A stretch of 64,000 nucleotides of DNA from an uncultured Acidimicrobiaceae bacterium (GCA_947258375.1 CAMYIJ010000020.1:44838-108837); one strand, 5' to 3'; counted from the first letter of the stretch, positions 43,899 to 54,521 are shown. Program-made: numbers and translations. Notes: generated from the sequence alone by a model not told the origin.

Positions 43899-45071
43899 AT
43901 GTCCTCCGAATCACCCGCCGTTGCCATGACAGCCAACGCCCAAGCAGTTGACCCGGCGAGCCTGGCCCGGCACTTCGCCGACGGCGACGTGCTGCCGCTG
44001 TGGATCGCCGAACCCTATGTTGAGCTCGCGCCGGCGGTGACCGCCGCAATCGAAGCGAGGGCGGGAGCCGGGTGGTACGGCTATGAGACCCGCCCGCAGA
44101 GCGTCATCGACTCGTTCTGGGCCTGGATGGCAACCCGGCACGGATGGCCGGGCACGGGCCTGCAGACGTTGGTGAGTCCGAGCGTCGGCACGTCGATCGG
44201 AGTGCTCATCGAACAGCTGACCGACCCGGGCGACGGCGTCATCCTGCAGCCTCCGGTTTTCACCGACTTCAAACCGCTTGTGGTCGCGGCCGGGCGATCT
44301 GTCGTCCGCAACCCGCTACTCCTCACCGAGAACGGCTATCGCATGGATCTCGAGGACCTCGCCGCCAAGGCCGCCGACCCGGCCAATCGGATCGTAATCC
44401 TGTGCAACCCCCACAATCCCGTGGGGAGGGCGTGGACGCGGGACGAACTCTCCGACATGGCTTCGATCTGTGCTTCACACGGCGTGTTCGTGATTGCAGA
44501 TGAGATCCACGGCGACCTCGCCATTCCCCCTACCCTGTTCACGCCGTTCGGGTCGGTCGCGGCAACCTCCGGTGTCTCGTGGGCTGCAACTCACGGGCCC
44601 ATCAAGACATTCGGCCTGGCCGGGGTGAGCGACACCCTCGTCGTGACCGACGACAATCAGGTCGTCGAGCTCTTTGGCTCGCGGAGCTCACAGCTCCACC
44701 TCACCCGCAACAACGTGTTCGGGATCGCTGCCATGAAGGCCGCTTACGACCACGGCGGACCGTGGCTCGACAGCCTCCTCGAGCTCGTCGCGGCAAACGC
44801 TGCATTGCTTCAGGAGCGGCTCCCCGACGGGATCGACCTGGCGACACCTGAGGCGACCTACCTCGCCTGGGTCGACTTTCGGCAACTCAATATGGACGTG
44901 CCGGAGCTGGCAGCATGGTTGGGCTCATCGGCCCGGCTCGGCTTGAGTCCCGGGCACTGGTTCGGGAGAGAAGGTGCCGGGTTCGCCCGCATGACCACTG
45001 CCGTGCCAAGACAGCAAATCGAGGAAGCGACCACCCGGCTCACCCAAGCCGTTGCGGAGATCCCGCATTGA
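43899..45071 (+). CDS. MalY/PatB-type class I/II aminotransferase (C-S lyase-like)
   Basis: 390 residues from ATG 43899; the frame is open to 43836. DVLPLWIAEPYVELAPAV matches the start of MalY/PatB enzymes, which read DVLPLWVAEMDF. YGYETRPQSVIDSFWAWM is the helix with substrate contacts, ILCNPHNPVGRAWTRDEL is the PLP Asn region, and GPIKTFGLAGVSDTLVV holds the PLP lysine. Relatives cleave cystathionine or cysteine conjugates at the C-S bond. The gene starts 119 bases from the divergent transporter gene. Confidence 0.84.
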   Translation: MSSESPAVAMTANAQAVDPASLARHFADGDVLPLWIAEPYVELAPAVTAAIEARAGAGWYGYETRPQSVIDSFWAWMATRHGWPGTGLQTLVSPSVGTSIGVLIEQLTDPGDGVILQPPVFTDFKPLVVAAGRSVVRNPLLLTENGYRMDLEDLAAKAADPANRIVILCNPHNPVGRAWTRDELSDMASICASHGVFVIADEIHGDLAIPPTLFTPFGSVAATSGVSWAATHGPIKTFGLAGVSDTLVVTDDNQVVELFGSRSSQLHLTRNNVFGIAAMKAAYDHGGPWLDSLLELVAANAALLQERLPDGIDLATPEATYLAWVDFRQLNMDVPELAAWLGSSARLGLSPGHWFGREGAGFARMTTAVPRQQIEEATTRLTQAVAEIPH

Positions 45072-45094
45072 ACCGTCCGATAGGGAGCAACAGA

Positions 45095-45538
45095 ATGTCC
45101 GTTTGGTTTGAAGGGGAAGGCTCAATCGACTGCGACATCGCACAAGTGGAACGTGCCCTCGACGATCCCGCCGGCCTATTTGTCGGCATCGTCAAGCTCA
45201 TGCCGGGCTTGGTGAGCGTCGACCTGCTAGATCACGGCAGCGATTCTGTGACCATCAGAACCAACGAAGGCCTGATGAACCGCACGAATATCTCCAAGCG
45301 GGTCGACGGAGAACGATTTGTACTGGAGTTCGACGAGAAGTACGAAGCCGGAACAAAAGTCACGACAACGTCCCACTTCCTGGAGGAATTCGCCCCAAGC
45401 GATACCGGAGTGGCGCATCGCCTCGTAATCAGTGACCTCCGGGCTCCCAGATTCTTGGGCTTCCTGTACCGGACCTTCGGCAGCTCGAAAACCGGCAACG
45501 CATTCTTGAGCGCCGCCAAAACCTACCTCGAGATGTAG
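45095..45538 (+). CDS. SRPBCC-like hypothetical protein
   Basis: 147 residues from ATG 45095 with TAGGGAG seven bases ahead; the gene lies 23 bases after the C-S lyase-like gene. The strand-rich pattern and the C-terminal helix (FLGFLYRTFGSSKTGNAFL) fit a START/SRPBCC fold, which holds a hydrophobic ligand. No catalytic residues can be picked. The genes may be co-transcribed. Confidence 0.55.
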   Translation: MSVWFEGEGSIDCDIAQVERALDDPAGLFVGIVKLMPGLVSVDLLDHGSDSVTIRTNEGLMNRTNISKRVDGERFVLEFDEKYEAGTKVTTTSHFLEEFAPSDTGVAHRLVISDLRAPRFLGFLYRTFGSSKTGNAFLSAAKTYLEM

Positions 45539-45559
45539 CAAGGCTGATACCGGCCCGAT

Positions 45560-46453
45560 CTAGCCGGCGCCAACCCAGCGCTTCAGGTCGCGACTCAGGC
45601 TCTCGGCAGTGTGCATCTCGTACGGCTCACCGGTCTTGAGCACAAGTGAGAGAGAGTCAAAGAATTCCACGCCGTGGTACCAGTCCAGCAGCGCCGGATC
45701 GATGCCCTTGCGTTCGCAGTATCTCGCCTCGATCCCGCGGTTGCGCAGTTCCGGAATGAGGAAGAACGGGAGCAGAAACTCGAAGAGAGGATCGCTCCAC
45801 CCGGCGTGCTGCCAGTCAATCACACCAACGAGCCGCCGTTCCCTGACGAGTAGATTCTCCGGCCAGAGGTCACCGTTGCTGAACGCCGTCTCCGGGAGTC
45901 GGGGCTGGCGAGCGATCAGCTTGCGGTAAGCCTCTTCATGCAACGGCTCTCGATCGGGAAAGCGCCGATAGGCCGCATCGATCACGTCCCGGACCGATTC
46001 GCCGGCCCCGAGCAGTTCCGCCGTCCCGTCCGGCAGGTCCCCGGCGCTAACGGCCTGGAGGGCGCAGGCAGTTTCGATGTAGAGATCGACGGCCCACTCC
46101 TCGCCCGCCATCATGGCGGGCAGCAGCGGTGTGCCCTCAACCAACTCGCTGACGAAGACCGGGGTGCCCAGGGTTTCGCCTGTTTCGTCCCAGTACAGGA
46201 CTCGGGGCGTGGGAATCGGATGGTGGCTCATCGCCTCGAGCGCCACCACCTCTTTGCGGCTGACCGAGTCGCCGTAGCGCAACAGGTATGCGCCGGGCTC
46301 GCCGCGGAAGTCAACCTCGATCCGCCACGGAGTGGCGCGGGAGCTCTCGCCGAGAGGTTCGGACCAGGTCAGGCGTAGCGGCCGCCCGGTGACCCCGATC
46401 AGCAGCTGCTCCAAGGCGCTCGGATCGATCCCGGGGAGGTTTGGCGAGTTCAT
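45560..46453 (-). CDS. APH-family phosphotransferase
   Basis: 297 residues. The kinase-like catalytic loop is FSNGDLWPENLLVRERR, where the usual HGD is NGD, and the Mg-binding motif is GVIDWQHAGWSDP. The N-terminal lobe has YLLRYGDSVSRKEVVALEAM (likely ATP Lys region). These proteins phosphorylate aminoglycosides, homoserine, choline or other small alcohols. The replaced catalytic-loop His is seen in other members as well, so activity is not excluded. Confidence 0.78.
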   Translation of the reverse strand: MNSPNLPGIDPSALEQLLIGVTGRPLRLTWSEPLGESSRATPWRIEVDFRGEPGAYLLRYGDSVSRKEVVALEAMSHHPIPTPRVLYWDETGETLGTPVFVSELVEGTPLLPAMMAGEEWAVDLYIETACALQAVSAGDLPDGTAELLGAGESVRDVIDAAYRRFPDREPLHEEAYRKLIARQPRLPETAFSNGDLWPENLLVRERRLVGVIDWQHAGWSDPLFEFLLPFFLIPELRNRGIEARYCERKGIDPALLDWYHGVEFFDSLSLVLKTGEPYEMHTAESLSRDLKRWVGAG

Positions 46454-46559
46454 GACGTTCGATCGAGATCCGGCTCAGACAGACATGACGGCGGACCCGC
46501 AAATCGTAACGCCGGCGGCAGGCGAGGGTGCGAACAGGGCCGATTAGGATCGGAGGTAG

Positions 46560-48851
<2,292 letters not shown>

Positions 48852-48853
48852 TC

Positions 48854-49023
48854 TAGGAGCCTGCTGAGTGGTCACTGTGGATGGATCTGCGGAATCTCAT
48901 CGTCATCTGCCACAGGCCGACGAGCGAAGGAGTATCAGCGGATACTTCGAGTCTCGGCGGCCGAAGGCAGGGGCGTTGAGAGCCGCAGAGGCGCCGCAAC
49001 TGGATTGCTCAGCAGGCTCCTAG
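48854..49023. mobile_element. 170-base MITE-like element with perfect 16-base inverted ends
   Basis: CTAGGAGCCTGCTGAG (48854-48869) is exactly repeated in inverse as CTCAGCAGGCTCCTAG (49008-49023). The 138 bases between have no open frame of note. If the element proper starts with GAGCCTGCTGAG, then CTAG on each side could be a 4-base target duplication. Ends of this type recall IS1182-like transposons, from memory. It lies between katG and the regulator gene and disrupts neither. Confidence 0.7.
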
Positions 49024-49047
49024 TGGTGTGTCGCTGAGGACGTCCCC

Positions 49048-49686
49048 TCAGAGGGCTGCGATCAGGCGCCGGGTTGCTTGCTCGTCGCCGGAGACGTGGT
49101 CGAACGCGGCAACGGCCGGGGTTTGACCCAGCAGGAAGGCAGACATCGTCGCAGTCGCCGTCGCGACGCGGGCTTCGGGCTGCACTGACGTACGCGCAGT
49201 GACGGTTGGTCGCGGCCCGAGGACAATCTCCAAGTAGTCTGCGTCCACCTCCATCTCGACGATGGCGGTCTCAGCGGGAAGTTCACTCGAGCGGACCAGC
49301 ACCGCCTGCATGGCCATGGCTATAGCGCGGATGCTGCGTCCATGGACGGCCGGGCCGATCCGCTCCATCCGGGCGCCCCACATACCGAGTTCCTCGATGG
49401 CAGTCCGGATACCGGCACCGGCTTCGGTCAGCGCATATGGGCCCGGGCCGCCGGCTTCGACCCGGCGCACGATGCCGTCGGCCTCCATGCGGCGGAGCCG
49501 CTCAGTGAGCAAGTTGGTGGCAATACCGGGGAGTCCTTGCTTGAGGTCCTGGAACCTGGCCGGCCCCCCGAGCAATTCCCTGAGAATCAGGATGGTCCAC
49601 CGGTCGCCGATGAAGTCCAGCGCCGTCGCCATCGGGCATACCTGCTCGTAGCTCTTGCGTTCCGTACGCTCTTCGATAGTCGCCAT
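49048..49686 (-). CDS. HxlR-family transcriptional regulator with C-terminal ligand-type domain
   Basis: 212 residues from ATG 49686 (49695 also possible). Residues 1-110 are an HxlR winged helix: YEQVCPMATALDFIGDRWTI with the single conserved Cys, then FQDLKQGLPGIATNLLTERL. Residues 115-212 look like an SCP2-like ligand domain. HxlR proteins sense aldehydes, quinones or oxidants via Cys. It is divergent from the ABM-like gene and very likely controls it through the shared 91-base spacer. Confidence 0.85.
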   Translation of the reverse strand: MATIEERTERKSYEQVCPMATALDFIGDRWTILILRELLGGPARFQDLKQGLPGIATNLLTERLRRMEADGIVRRVEAGGPGPYALTEAGAGIRTAIEELGMWGARMERIGPAVHGRSIRAIAMAMQAVLVRSSELPAETAIVEMEVDADYLEIVLGPRPTVTARTSVQPEARVATATATMSAFLLGQTPAVAAFDHVSGDEQATRRLIAAL

Positions 49687-49707
49687 GTTGCCCATTGTAG
49701 AACAGAA

Positions 49708-49736
49708 ATTCAACTGTGTGATTGATTTATTCAACT
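49708..49736. promoter_or_regulatory. Direct repeats in the HxlR/ABM divergent promoter
   Basis: ATTCAACT occurs at 49708-49715 and 49729-49736, a spacing of 21 bases or two helical turns, in an unusually AT-rich stretch. HxlR-type dimers often bind paired sites in such regions. The site is midway between the two start codons. Confidence 0.5.
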
Positions 49737-49777
49737 CCTTGTGCCATAGTCCTGCTACGCAGAATGGGAGAGAGACA

Positions 49778-50647
49778 ATGACACAGCGCACAGAAGCCCT
49801 ACCGCCACACCTCGCCGAACCGTCCAGGATCGGCCAGGAGATCAGCATCACCGGCAAATGGGTCCCGACGAAGCCGGGCGGACTGTTCCGGAAGTCGGCC
49901 GAGTCCCGCGAGATGCTGCAGGAATGGGAGGACATCCACGGCGGCGCTCGAAGCGATTCCGGTGTGCTGTCAACCGAAATCAACCATGCAGTCGGCGAGG
50001 ACGCGGTTCTCGTGCACCACGTCTTCAAGGATGCCGATGCCCTCGTCAACTACTTCTCCACTACCGCCACCGAGCACATGGGGGCACTGATGGCGGTCGC
50101 CAAGCCCGAACTACACCTGATACGTGGAGTCGAGCTTTCGGCGGCGGCGCGAGAGGGCGTCATGGCCAAGAACGTCCCCGGAGCGTTCGGAGAGTTCCTC
50201 TTCGGATACGTCAAAGACGATTACCGGCGCCCCGACCCCGAGACCGCCATCAACGTCACCGCCAAATGGACTTGTCATCCGGGCCAGGCGAGCCACCTCG
50301 AAGATCTCAAGTACTGGTGGCAGCGGGTTGGCACCGACGCACATTCGATCGAAGAGGGCCTGCTCAGGTTCGAGGCCTACCAGGTCGTCGGGGAGGACGC
50401 CTTGATCATCCACGAGACGTTCGAAAACAGCGACGAGCTCAAGTTCCACCTCACGAAGGGCACTGCCGAGCGCTACAAGAAGGACATCGACGCGGTGGCG
50501 GCGCCCGAGGCGTATTTCTTCCGTGGTCCGGTGTCGTGGACGATCAGAACGTACTCCAAGTTCATGCATCTGCCCGCCACGTACTCCAGCCGCGGAAGCA
50601 ACTTCACCCGGCCGGGCGGAAGCATGAGTGACGGAACTGTGGCGTAA
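49778..50647 (+). CDS. Protein with two ABM-like (dimeric alpha-beta barrel) halves
   Basis: 289 residues from ATG 49778; the longer frame upstream overlaps the regulator start. The protein has an internal repeat: HHVFKDADALVNYFSTTATE with PELHLIRG in the first half, and HETFENSDELKFHLTKGTAE with PEAYFFRGPV in the second half. Each looks like a ferredoxin-like ABM/EthD domain, so the fusion could be an intramolecular barrel. ABM proteins include quinol monooxygenases and haem-degrading enzymes. Control by the divergent HxlR regulator suggests a role in electrophile or quinone stress. Confidence 0.65.
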   Translation: MTQRTEALPPHLAEPSRIGQEISITGKWVPTKPGGLFRKSAESREMLQEWEDIHGGARSDSGVLSTEINHAVGEDAVLVHHVFKDADALVNYFSTTATEHMGALMAVAKPELHLIRGVELSAAAREGVMAKNVPGAFGEFLFGYVKDDYRRPDPETAINVTAKWTCHPGQASHLEDLKYWWQRVGTDAHSIEEGLLRFEAYQVVGEDALIIHETFENSDELKFHLTKGTAERYKKDIDAVAAPEAYFFRGPVSWTIRTYSKFMHLPATYSSRGSNFTRPGGSMSDGTVA

Positions 50648-50692
50648 ACCTGGATGCAACCCCACTTCGCCTTCTCCTGAGAAAGGACAGTC

Positions 50693-50758
50693 ATGCGAGA
50701 TATGGAGTTCCCTGCCCCCGCTGAAGGTATCGTCATCACCCGGCGCCACCCCGATTAG
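50693..50758 (+). pseudogene. Truncated start of a glyoxalase-like gene
   Basis: An ATG with AAAGGA in front opens a frame of 21 codons ending in TAG: MRDMEFPAPAEGIVITRR then HPD. The sequence is like the start of VOC-family proteins of the type FPxPxEGxxxTHFI. Nothing homologous follows. It could be the stub of a deleted gene that belonged to the ABM operon, or a short leader peptide. Confidence 0.35.
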
Positions 50759-50830
50759 GATTCTGACACCTAGTTGTCCGGAACGGGTATAGAGGGGCGC
50801 AGACAACAAGATTCGTAAAGGACTAGAGCG

Positions 50831-51418
50831 GTGAAACAGAGATTGGTCCCATTGTCGGCCAGGTATATCGCCGGGCTAATCGCCGCATTCGGCCTGGTCG
50901 TCGCCGCCTGCGGTGGGGATGACGGAGGCGTTGCTGTCGGGGATGTTGCTGTCGGGAATGCTGCTCCTGACTTTGCGCTCTCGAACTCGTCGGGCGCAAG
51001 CGTGGCACTCGAGTCCTATCAGAATCAGGACGTTCTTCTCTACTTCCACATGGCGGACGGTTGACCGCCTTGCATGGAACAGATCGTGGATCTGGAGAAC
51101 GACAGTGAATTCGCCGACCTGGACGTTGCGTTGATCAGCATCGCCTTCGACTCTCCCGAGGTTCTGTCGGCCTCGGGCGCGGAGTTCGGTGTAGGCCCAA
51201 CGCCGCTGCTGAGCGATCCTGACGGGTCGGTATCCGAGGCGTACGATGTCCTGCAATGGGCGGTGGCGACTGGTGAGCCCGGCCACACATTCGTGCTCGT
51301 GGACCGGGAGGGCAAGATCGCCTGGATCCAGGACTATGGAGCCCCGGAGAACCGCGGTGTCATGTACGTTGAGCCCTTCGAGATAGCAGCCGAGGTTGCC
51401 AAAGCGCTTGGTCGGTGA
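50831..51418 (+). CDS. Redoxin-type lipoprotein with selenocysteine at codon 78 (UxxC)
   Basis: 195 residues if the TGA at 51062-51064 is read as Sec. GTG start with AAAGGA; lipobox VVAAC (Cys27). Then VGNAAPDFALSNSSG (AhpC/TSA-redoxin start), QDVLLYFHMADG-U-PPCMEQ with Sec78 and Cys81, and HTFVLVDREGKIAWIQDYG (redoxin cis-Pro and last strands). The frame before and after the TGA is the same, with no indel. The TGA falls exactly on the first redox Cys of the CxxC site, and a bSECIS-like hairpin follows. The protein would be a membrane-anchored extracytoplasmic thiol/selenol oxidoreductase. A standard annotation would split it into a 77-residue stub and a 114-residue fragment. Confidence 0.82.
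51065..51094 (+). promoter_or_regulatory. Candidate bacterial SECIS element of the redoxin gene
   Basis: CAGATC (51080-51085), loop GTG (51086-51088) and GATCTG (51089-51094) form a perfect 6-bp stem. The loop begins with G and starts 21 bases after the TGA. This meets the rule I recall for bacterial SECIS: loop 16-37 bases after UGA, with a G among its first two bases. Confidence 0.65.
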
Positions 51419-51545
51419 GCCTGCTGGAGATTGACTCCAGAACTTGACGGATTCGACCGCTCGTGTTGCGTAATCTGGTCAAGGGAACGCCCTGATCCGT
51501 CGACTATTGACCCAGCGACCCGGTCGCATTCGAGGAGGCCCGTCG

Positions 51546-52391
51546 ATGAAACGCCTGATCCCAATACTGCTGCTTGCGCTCACACTGAGCAGCTGCACCG
51601 TCCGGTTCGACTCCCGTGTCGACGTAAACGCGGATGAGTCGGGTACCTTCGCTCTCGAGATCGCTCTCGACGAGGAGTTCCGGGCGTTTGCCGAGTCTGG
51701 CGAAGGGCCCGGGTTTGACTTCAGTGAAGGTGTCGGGGACGTCCCGGCGGGATGGGAAGTCACCGAATTCACGGACGGCGAGTTCGAAGGCTTCCGAATC
51801 GCGGCCGACTTCGCCGACTTCGCCGACCTCGACCGGCGGCTTGCAGAGCTGGCTGCAACCGCGAGCGACGACTCGCCCGCGCCAATCTTCATCGAGACGT
51901 CGGGGCTATCTCGCAACGGAGACCAGTTCGTGTTCAGTTCACAGCTCACCGGCCTCGAGGAAGGGCTGACCGATCTCGGAGGCGAATCCGACGACTTCAC
52001 CTTCGAGGGGCTCGACCCGGAGACTCTCTTGAGCCAGCTGTTTCAGATCCGATTCGTCGTCAGCCTTCCCGGAGAGATCGGATCGAACAACGCCGATGCG
52101 GTCGACGGCAACACACTCGTGTGGAATGTCGGCTTCAGCGACGAGGGCCGCAGCCTCGAGGCCGTATCGACCGTCGGTGGCGGCGGAAGTCTCTCCACGT
52201 GGCTCATGATCGGGCTGCTCATCCTCGCATTGGGGGTCGTCGGGTTCGTCGTGTACCGGGCGAGGCAGCGCAGCCGCCGCCAGGAACCGGTGTGGATGGA
52301 GGGCATGACGGGCTCAGCGTACGCCGCGCCCGAGGGAGATCTAGCCGCCGACCCGTTCGCCAAACCCGCCGACACGACACGGCCGGTGTAG
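51546..52391 (+). CDS. LppM-like (DUF3153) lipoprotein
   Basis: 281 residues from ATG 51546 with GAGGAGG ahead. Lipobox LTLSSC (Cys17). The mature start VRFDSRVDVNADESGTFALE resembles LppM of mycobacteria. A membrane helix near residues 218-240 (LMIGLLILALGVVGFVVYRA) is followed by a basic cytoplasmic tail rich in Pro and Ala. LppM modulates phagosome maturation in mycobacteria; in a free-living organism its job is unknown. It starts 127 bases after the selenoprotein. Confidence 0.72.
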   Translation: MKRLIPILLLALTLSSCTVRFDSRVDVNADESGTFALEIALDEEFRAFAESGEGPGFDFSEGVGDVPAGWEVTEFTDGEFEGFRIAADFADFADLDRRLAELAATASDDSPAPIFIETSGLSRNGDQFVFSSQLTGLEEGLTDLGGESDDFTFEGLDPETLLSQLFQIRFVVSLPGEIGSNNADAVDGNTLVWNVGFSDEGRSLEAVSTVGGGGSLSTWLMIGLLILALGVVGFVVYRARQRSRRQEPVWMEGMTGSAYAAPEGDLAADPFAKPADTTRPV

Positions 52392-52596
52392 CCCGCTCGA
52401 GCCGCGGGTTCGATCGCTAGCGCGCGAGAAGCCACAAGAGGGTGGCCAGCGCAGCGCCGACCCTCCTCGTCTTCCGGCCCGTTCGGAGCTGAGGTGGCTG
52501 GGGGGAGCCAGAAGAGCGATATCGTGGCATCGAACAAGATGCGGGCGCGGTGTTCGTGATCACCGGCTTGCTCTAGGCAGGGATGGGAGGATCGTC

Positions 52597-53373
52597 ATGA
52601 GCACGGAGAAGCGGGTCTATCGCCTGGAAGCCCACGGTCCACCCGGCACGGGCATGCACGAGATGGAGTGCAACCCGGAGGACTTTGCATCGGCTCTGCC
52701 GACTCAGACGCTCCACGTCTACTACGAGGACGAAGACCTGGGCATGAGTGTGGGGGTCTGGACCACATCACCGATGCAGGAGGCCTACGGGCCGTATCCG
52801 GGCGACGAGTTCATCTGGCTGCTCGAAGGCGGCTTCAAGATGGTCGACGGAGACAACAACCTCCTCGATACTTACAAGCAGGGCGACTGCGTCTACTTCC
52901 GCAACGCTGCCCCGGTGAGCTGGGTGCAGGAGGAGCACCTCCGCAAGTTCTACATCACGTACCTGAACCCCAAGCGCGAGGTGCCCACCGGAGTGCCTGC
53001 GGCCGGGGCGGTTAAGGCGCTGGACCCGTCCATTGCGCCGGAGCAGATGACGGTTCTAGAGGACACGGACCCCTTCATCATCAAGGGGGACAAGCCCACT
53101 CAACGCGACTACAGCTACTTCACCAACGACACCGAGGACATGTTCGTCGGGATGTGGGACAGCACGCCGTTCGAGAGTGAGATGGCCCCGTTTCCGACCC
53201 ACGAGTTCGTTCGGCTGCTCGAGGGCGAAATCGTCATCACCGAGGAAGACGGCACCGTCAGCAGGTTCGGGAAGGACGACACCTTCTTCGTCCCCAAGGG
53301 CACCGTCTGCAGCTGGAGGACGACCGGCTACGTCAAGAAGTACTACGGCGTTGTGGACCCTGCCGAGGGATGA
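52597..53373 (+). CDS. Bicupin protein (ureidoglycine aminohydrolase/EutQ-like fold)
   Basis: 258 residues with two cupin domains. The first spans about 25-130 (MSVGVWTTSPMQEAYGPYPG, EFIWLLEGGFKMVDGDNN, KQGDCVYFRNAAPVSWV). The second spans about 160-255 (MFVGMWDSTPFESEMAPFPT, HEFVRLLEGEIVITEEDGT, KDDTFFVPKGTVCSWRTTG). The second barrel has His and Glu ligand candidates in PTHEFVRLLEGE. The DUF861-like pattern of the two halves is closest to (S)-ureidoglycine aminohydrolase and relatives. No purine catabolism genes adjoin it, so the substrate is open. Confidence 0.75.
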   Translation: MSTEKRVYRLEAHGPPGTGMHEMECNPEDFASALPTQTLHVYYEDEDLGMSVGVWTTSPMQEAYGPYPGDEFIWLLEGGFKMVDGDNNLLDTYKQGDCVYFRNAAPVSWVQEEHLRKFYITYLNPKREVPTGVPAAGAVKALDPSIAPEQMTVLEDTDPFIIKGDKPTQRDYSYFTNDTEDMFVGMWDSTPFESEMAPFPTHEFVRLLEGEIVITEEDGTVSRFGKDDTFFVPKGTVCSWRTTGYVKKYYGVVDPAEG

Positions 53374-53423
53374 CGCCGGCAGGACACCGCTAGGCTCGAT
53401 CGTCTCTTGCGAAAGGAGCACTC

Positions 53424-53786
53424 GTGCCCGGTGGATCCGACTACGAAGGACCTCCCGACGCTCTCGAACGGTATGCCGCCGTCGTGGAAGGAGCGGGTGA
53501 AGGTGTCAAGGGTGCCAAGAACCCCTACACCTCACGCAACGGCCACATGTTCAGTTTCCTCGATGGTGAAGGAGCAATGGCGCTTCGCCTGTCCAAGGAA
53601 CTGACCGAAGAGTTCCTCGCCAACTTCGAAAGCGGTCCGGTGATGCAATACGGAAGCGTCATGCGCGGCTACGTCTCCATACCTGACGATCTGCTGAGCG
53701 ACACCGAAGCGCTCGGGTCGTGGTTCGAGAAGGCGTTCGACTGGATAGGAACACTCGAACCGAAGCCGACGAAGAAGCAATCCTGA
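53424..53786 (+). CDS. TfoX N-terminal-domain-like protein
   Basis: 120 residues from a GTG six bases after AAAGGAG. The pattern NGHMFSFLDGEGAMALRLSK, then VMRGYVSIPDDLLSDTEALG and WFEKAFDWIGTLEPKPTKK follows the TfoX_N fold, where the single domain is often found alone in actinobacteria. The function of the stand-alone form is not known. It lies 50 bases after the bicupin gene. Confidence 0.68.
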   Translation: MPGGSDYEGPPDALERYAAVVEGAGEGVKGAKNPYTSRNGHMFSFLDGEGAMALRLSKELTEEFLANFESGPVMQYGSVMRGYVSIPDDLLSDTEALGSWFEKAFDWIGTLEPKPTKKQS

Positions 53787-53846
53787 CCGGGTCGAAGCAA
53801 CTCTTCGATGTCGCCGTGGAAGAACCCGCTCGGGGCCGGCTCGGTC

Positions 53847-54476
53847 TCAACCGGGCCGCGTCGGCGACACCGATCGCGCGTTTCCCAGATTGTGCACAGC
53901 CAGCCAACGCGCAACGACGGCTTCGATTAGCCCGTCGGTGACGTCGGCGTGCAACATCAGGTGATGCTGCAGGACCGGGCCCGCCAACAGTGTTGCCTCG
54001 AACTGGCAGTCCAGCATCCCGTTTAGTTCCCCCCGGTCGCGTGCGGCCTCCAACACGGCTGCTACGGGCCGCACGAGCTGCTCGACGAACCGCCGCTGCG
54101 CCGCCGCGAATCCCTCATCGTGGTGGGCGTGGGAGGCCAACGCTCCGAAGACCGGCCGGGATTGGTGCACCATCAAACGAGTGCGCAGGTTCTCCAGAGC
54201 AGAACGAAGGTCGCGGTCGAGCACCCCCACGCCCGGAGGCGGATGGTGCGGTGAAGCCACAGCATCGATCGTCGCCAGCAGGAGGGCGGCCTGGTCCGGC
54301 CAATGCCGATAGATCGTCGTGCGAGCGACGTCCGCGCGGCCCGCCACGTGAGTGGCGGTCACGTGCTCGGCTCCGTCCGTGAGCAGCACTTCGACAGCTG
54401 CGTCGAGGATCGCCTGCCGAACACGCCTCGTGCGGGGGTTGATCCGCACGATGTCTGACTCGGGCTCAACAGCCAT
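53847..54476 (-). CDS. TetR-family transcriptional regulator
   Basis: 209 residues from ATG 54476; a longer frame upstream overlaps the divergent lipoprotein gene. The HTH is in AEHVTATHVAGRADVARTTI and IYRHWPDQAALL. The C-terminal domain is all-helical, with LLAGPVLQHHLMLHADV at the end. It is divergent from the DUF5519-like gene and a nested dyad lies between them, so it probably represses that gene and itself. Confidence 0.86.
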   Translation of the reverse strand: MAVEPESDIVRINPRTRRVRQAILDAAVEVLLTDGAEHVTATHVAGRADVARTTIYRHWPDQAALLLATIDAVASPHHPPPGVGVLDRDLRSALENLRTRLMVHQSRPVFGALASHAHHDEGFAAAQRRFVEQLVRPVAAVLEAARDRGELNGMLDCQFEATLLAGPVLQHHLMLHADVTDGLIEAVVARWLAVHNLGNARSVSPTRPG

Positions 54477-54494
54477 TGGCACTTTCTTGCTCCA

Positions 54495-54521
54495 TTGCGC
54501 TACATATTGTATCTTACGCAA
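54495..54521. promoter_or_regulatory. Probable TetR operator in the divergent promoter
   Basis: TTGCG (54495-54499) and CGCAA (54517-54521) form an outer inverted repeat with a 17-base gap. Inside it is the palindrome TACA-TAT-TGTA (54501-54511). The site sits 19 bases upstream of the regulator start and 38 bases before the lipoprotein start, in a locally AT-rich stretch. Confidence 0.55.

Noticed and set aside
45560..46453. APH-like protein as an aminoglycoside-resistance gene
   Set aside because: The catalytic loop is NGD and there is no close similarity to known resistance kinases that I can recognise; these families are common housekeeping enzymes in actinobacteria.
50756..50758. Readthrough of the TAG after the 21-codon stub (pyrrolysine-like)
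   Set aside because: Codons after the TAG do not continue the VOC-type sequence, so there is no protein to restore.
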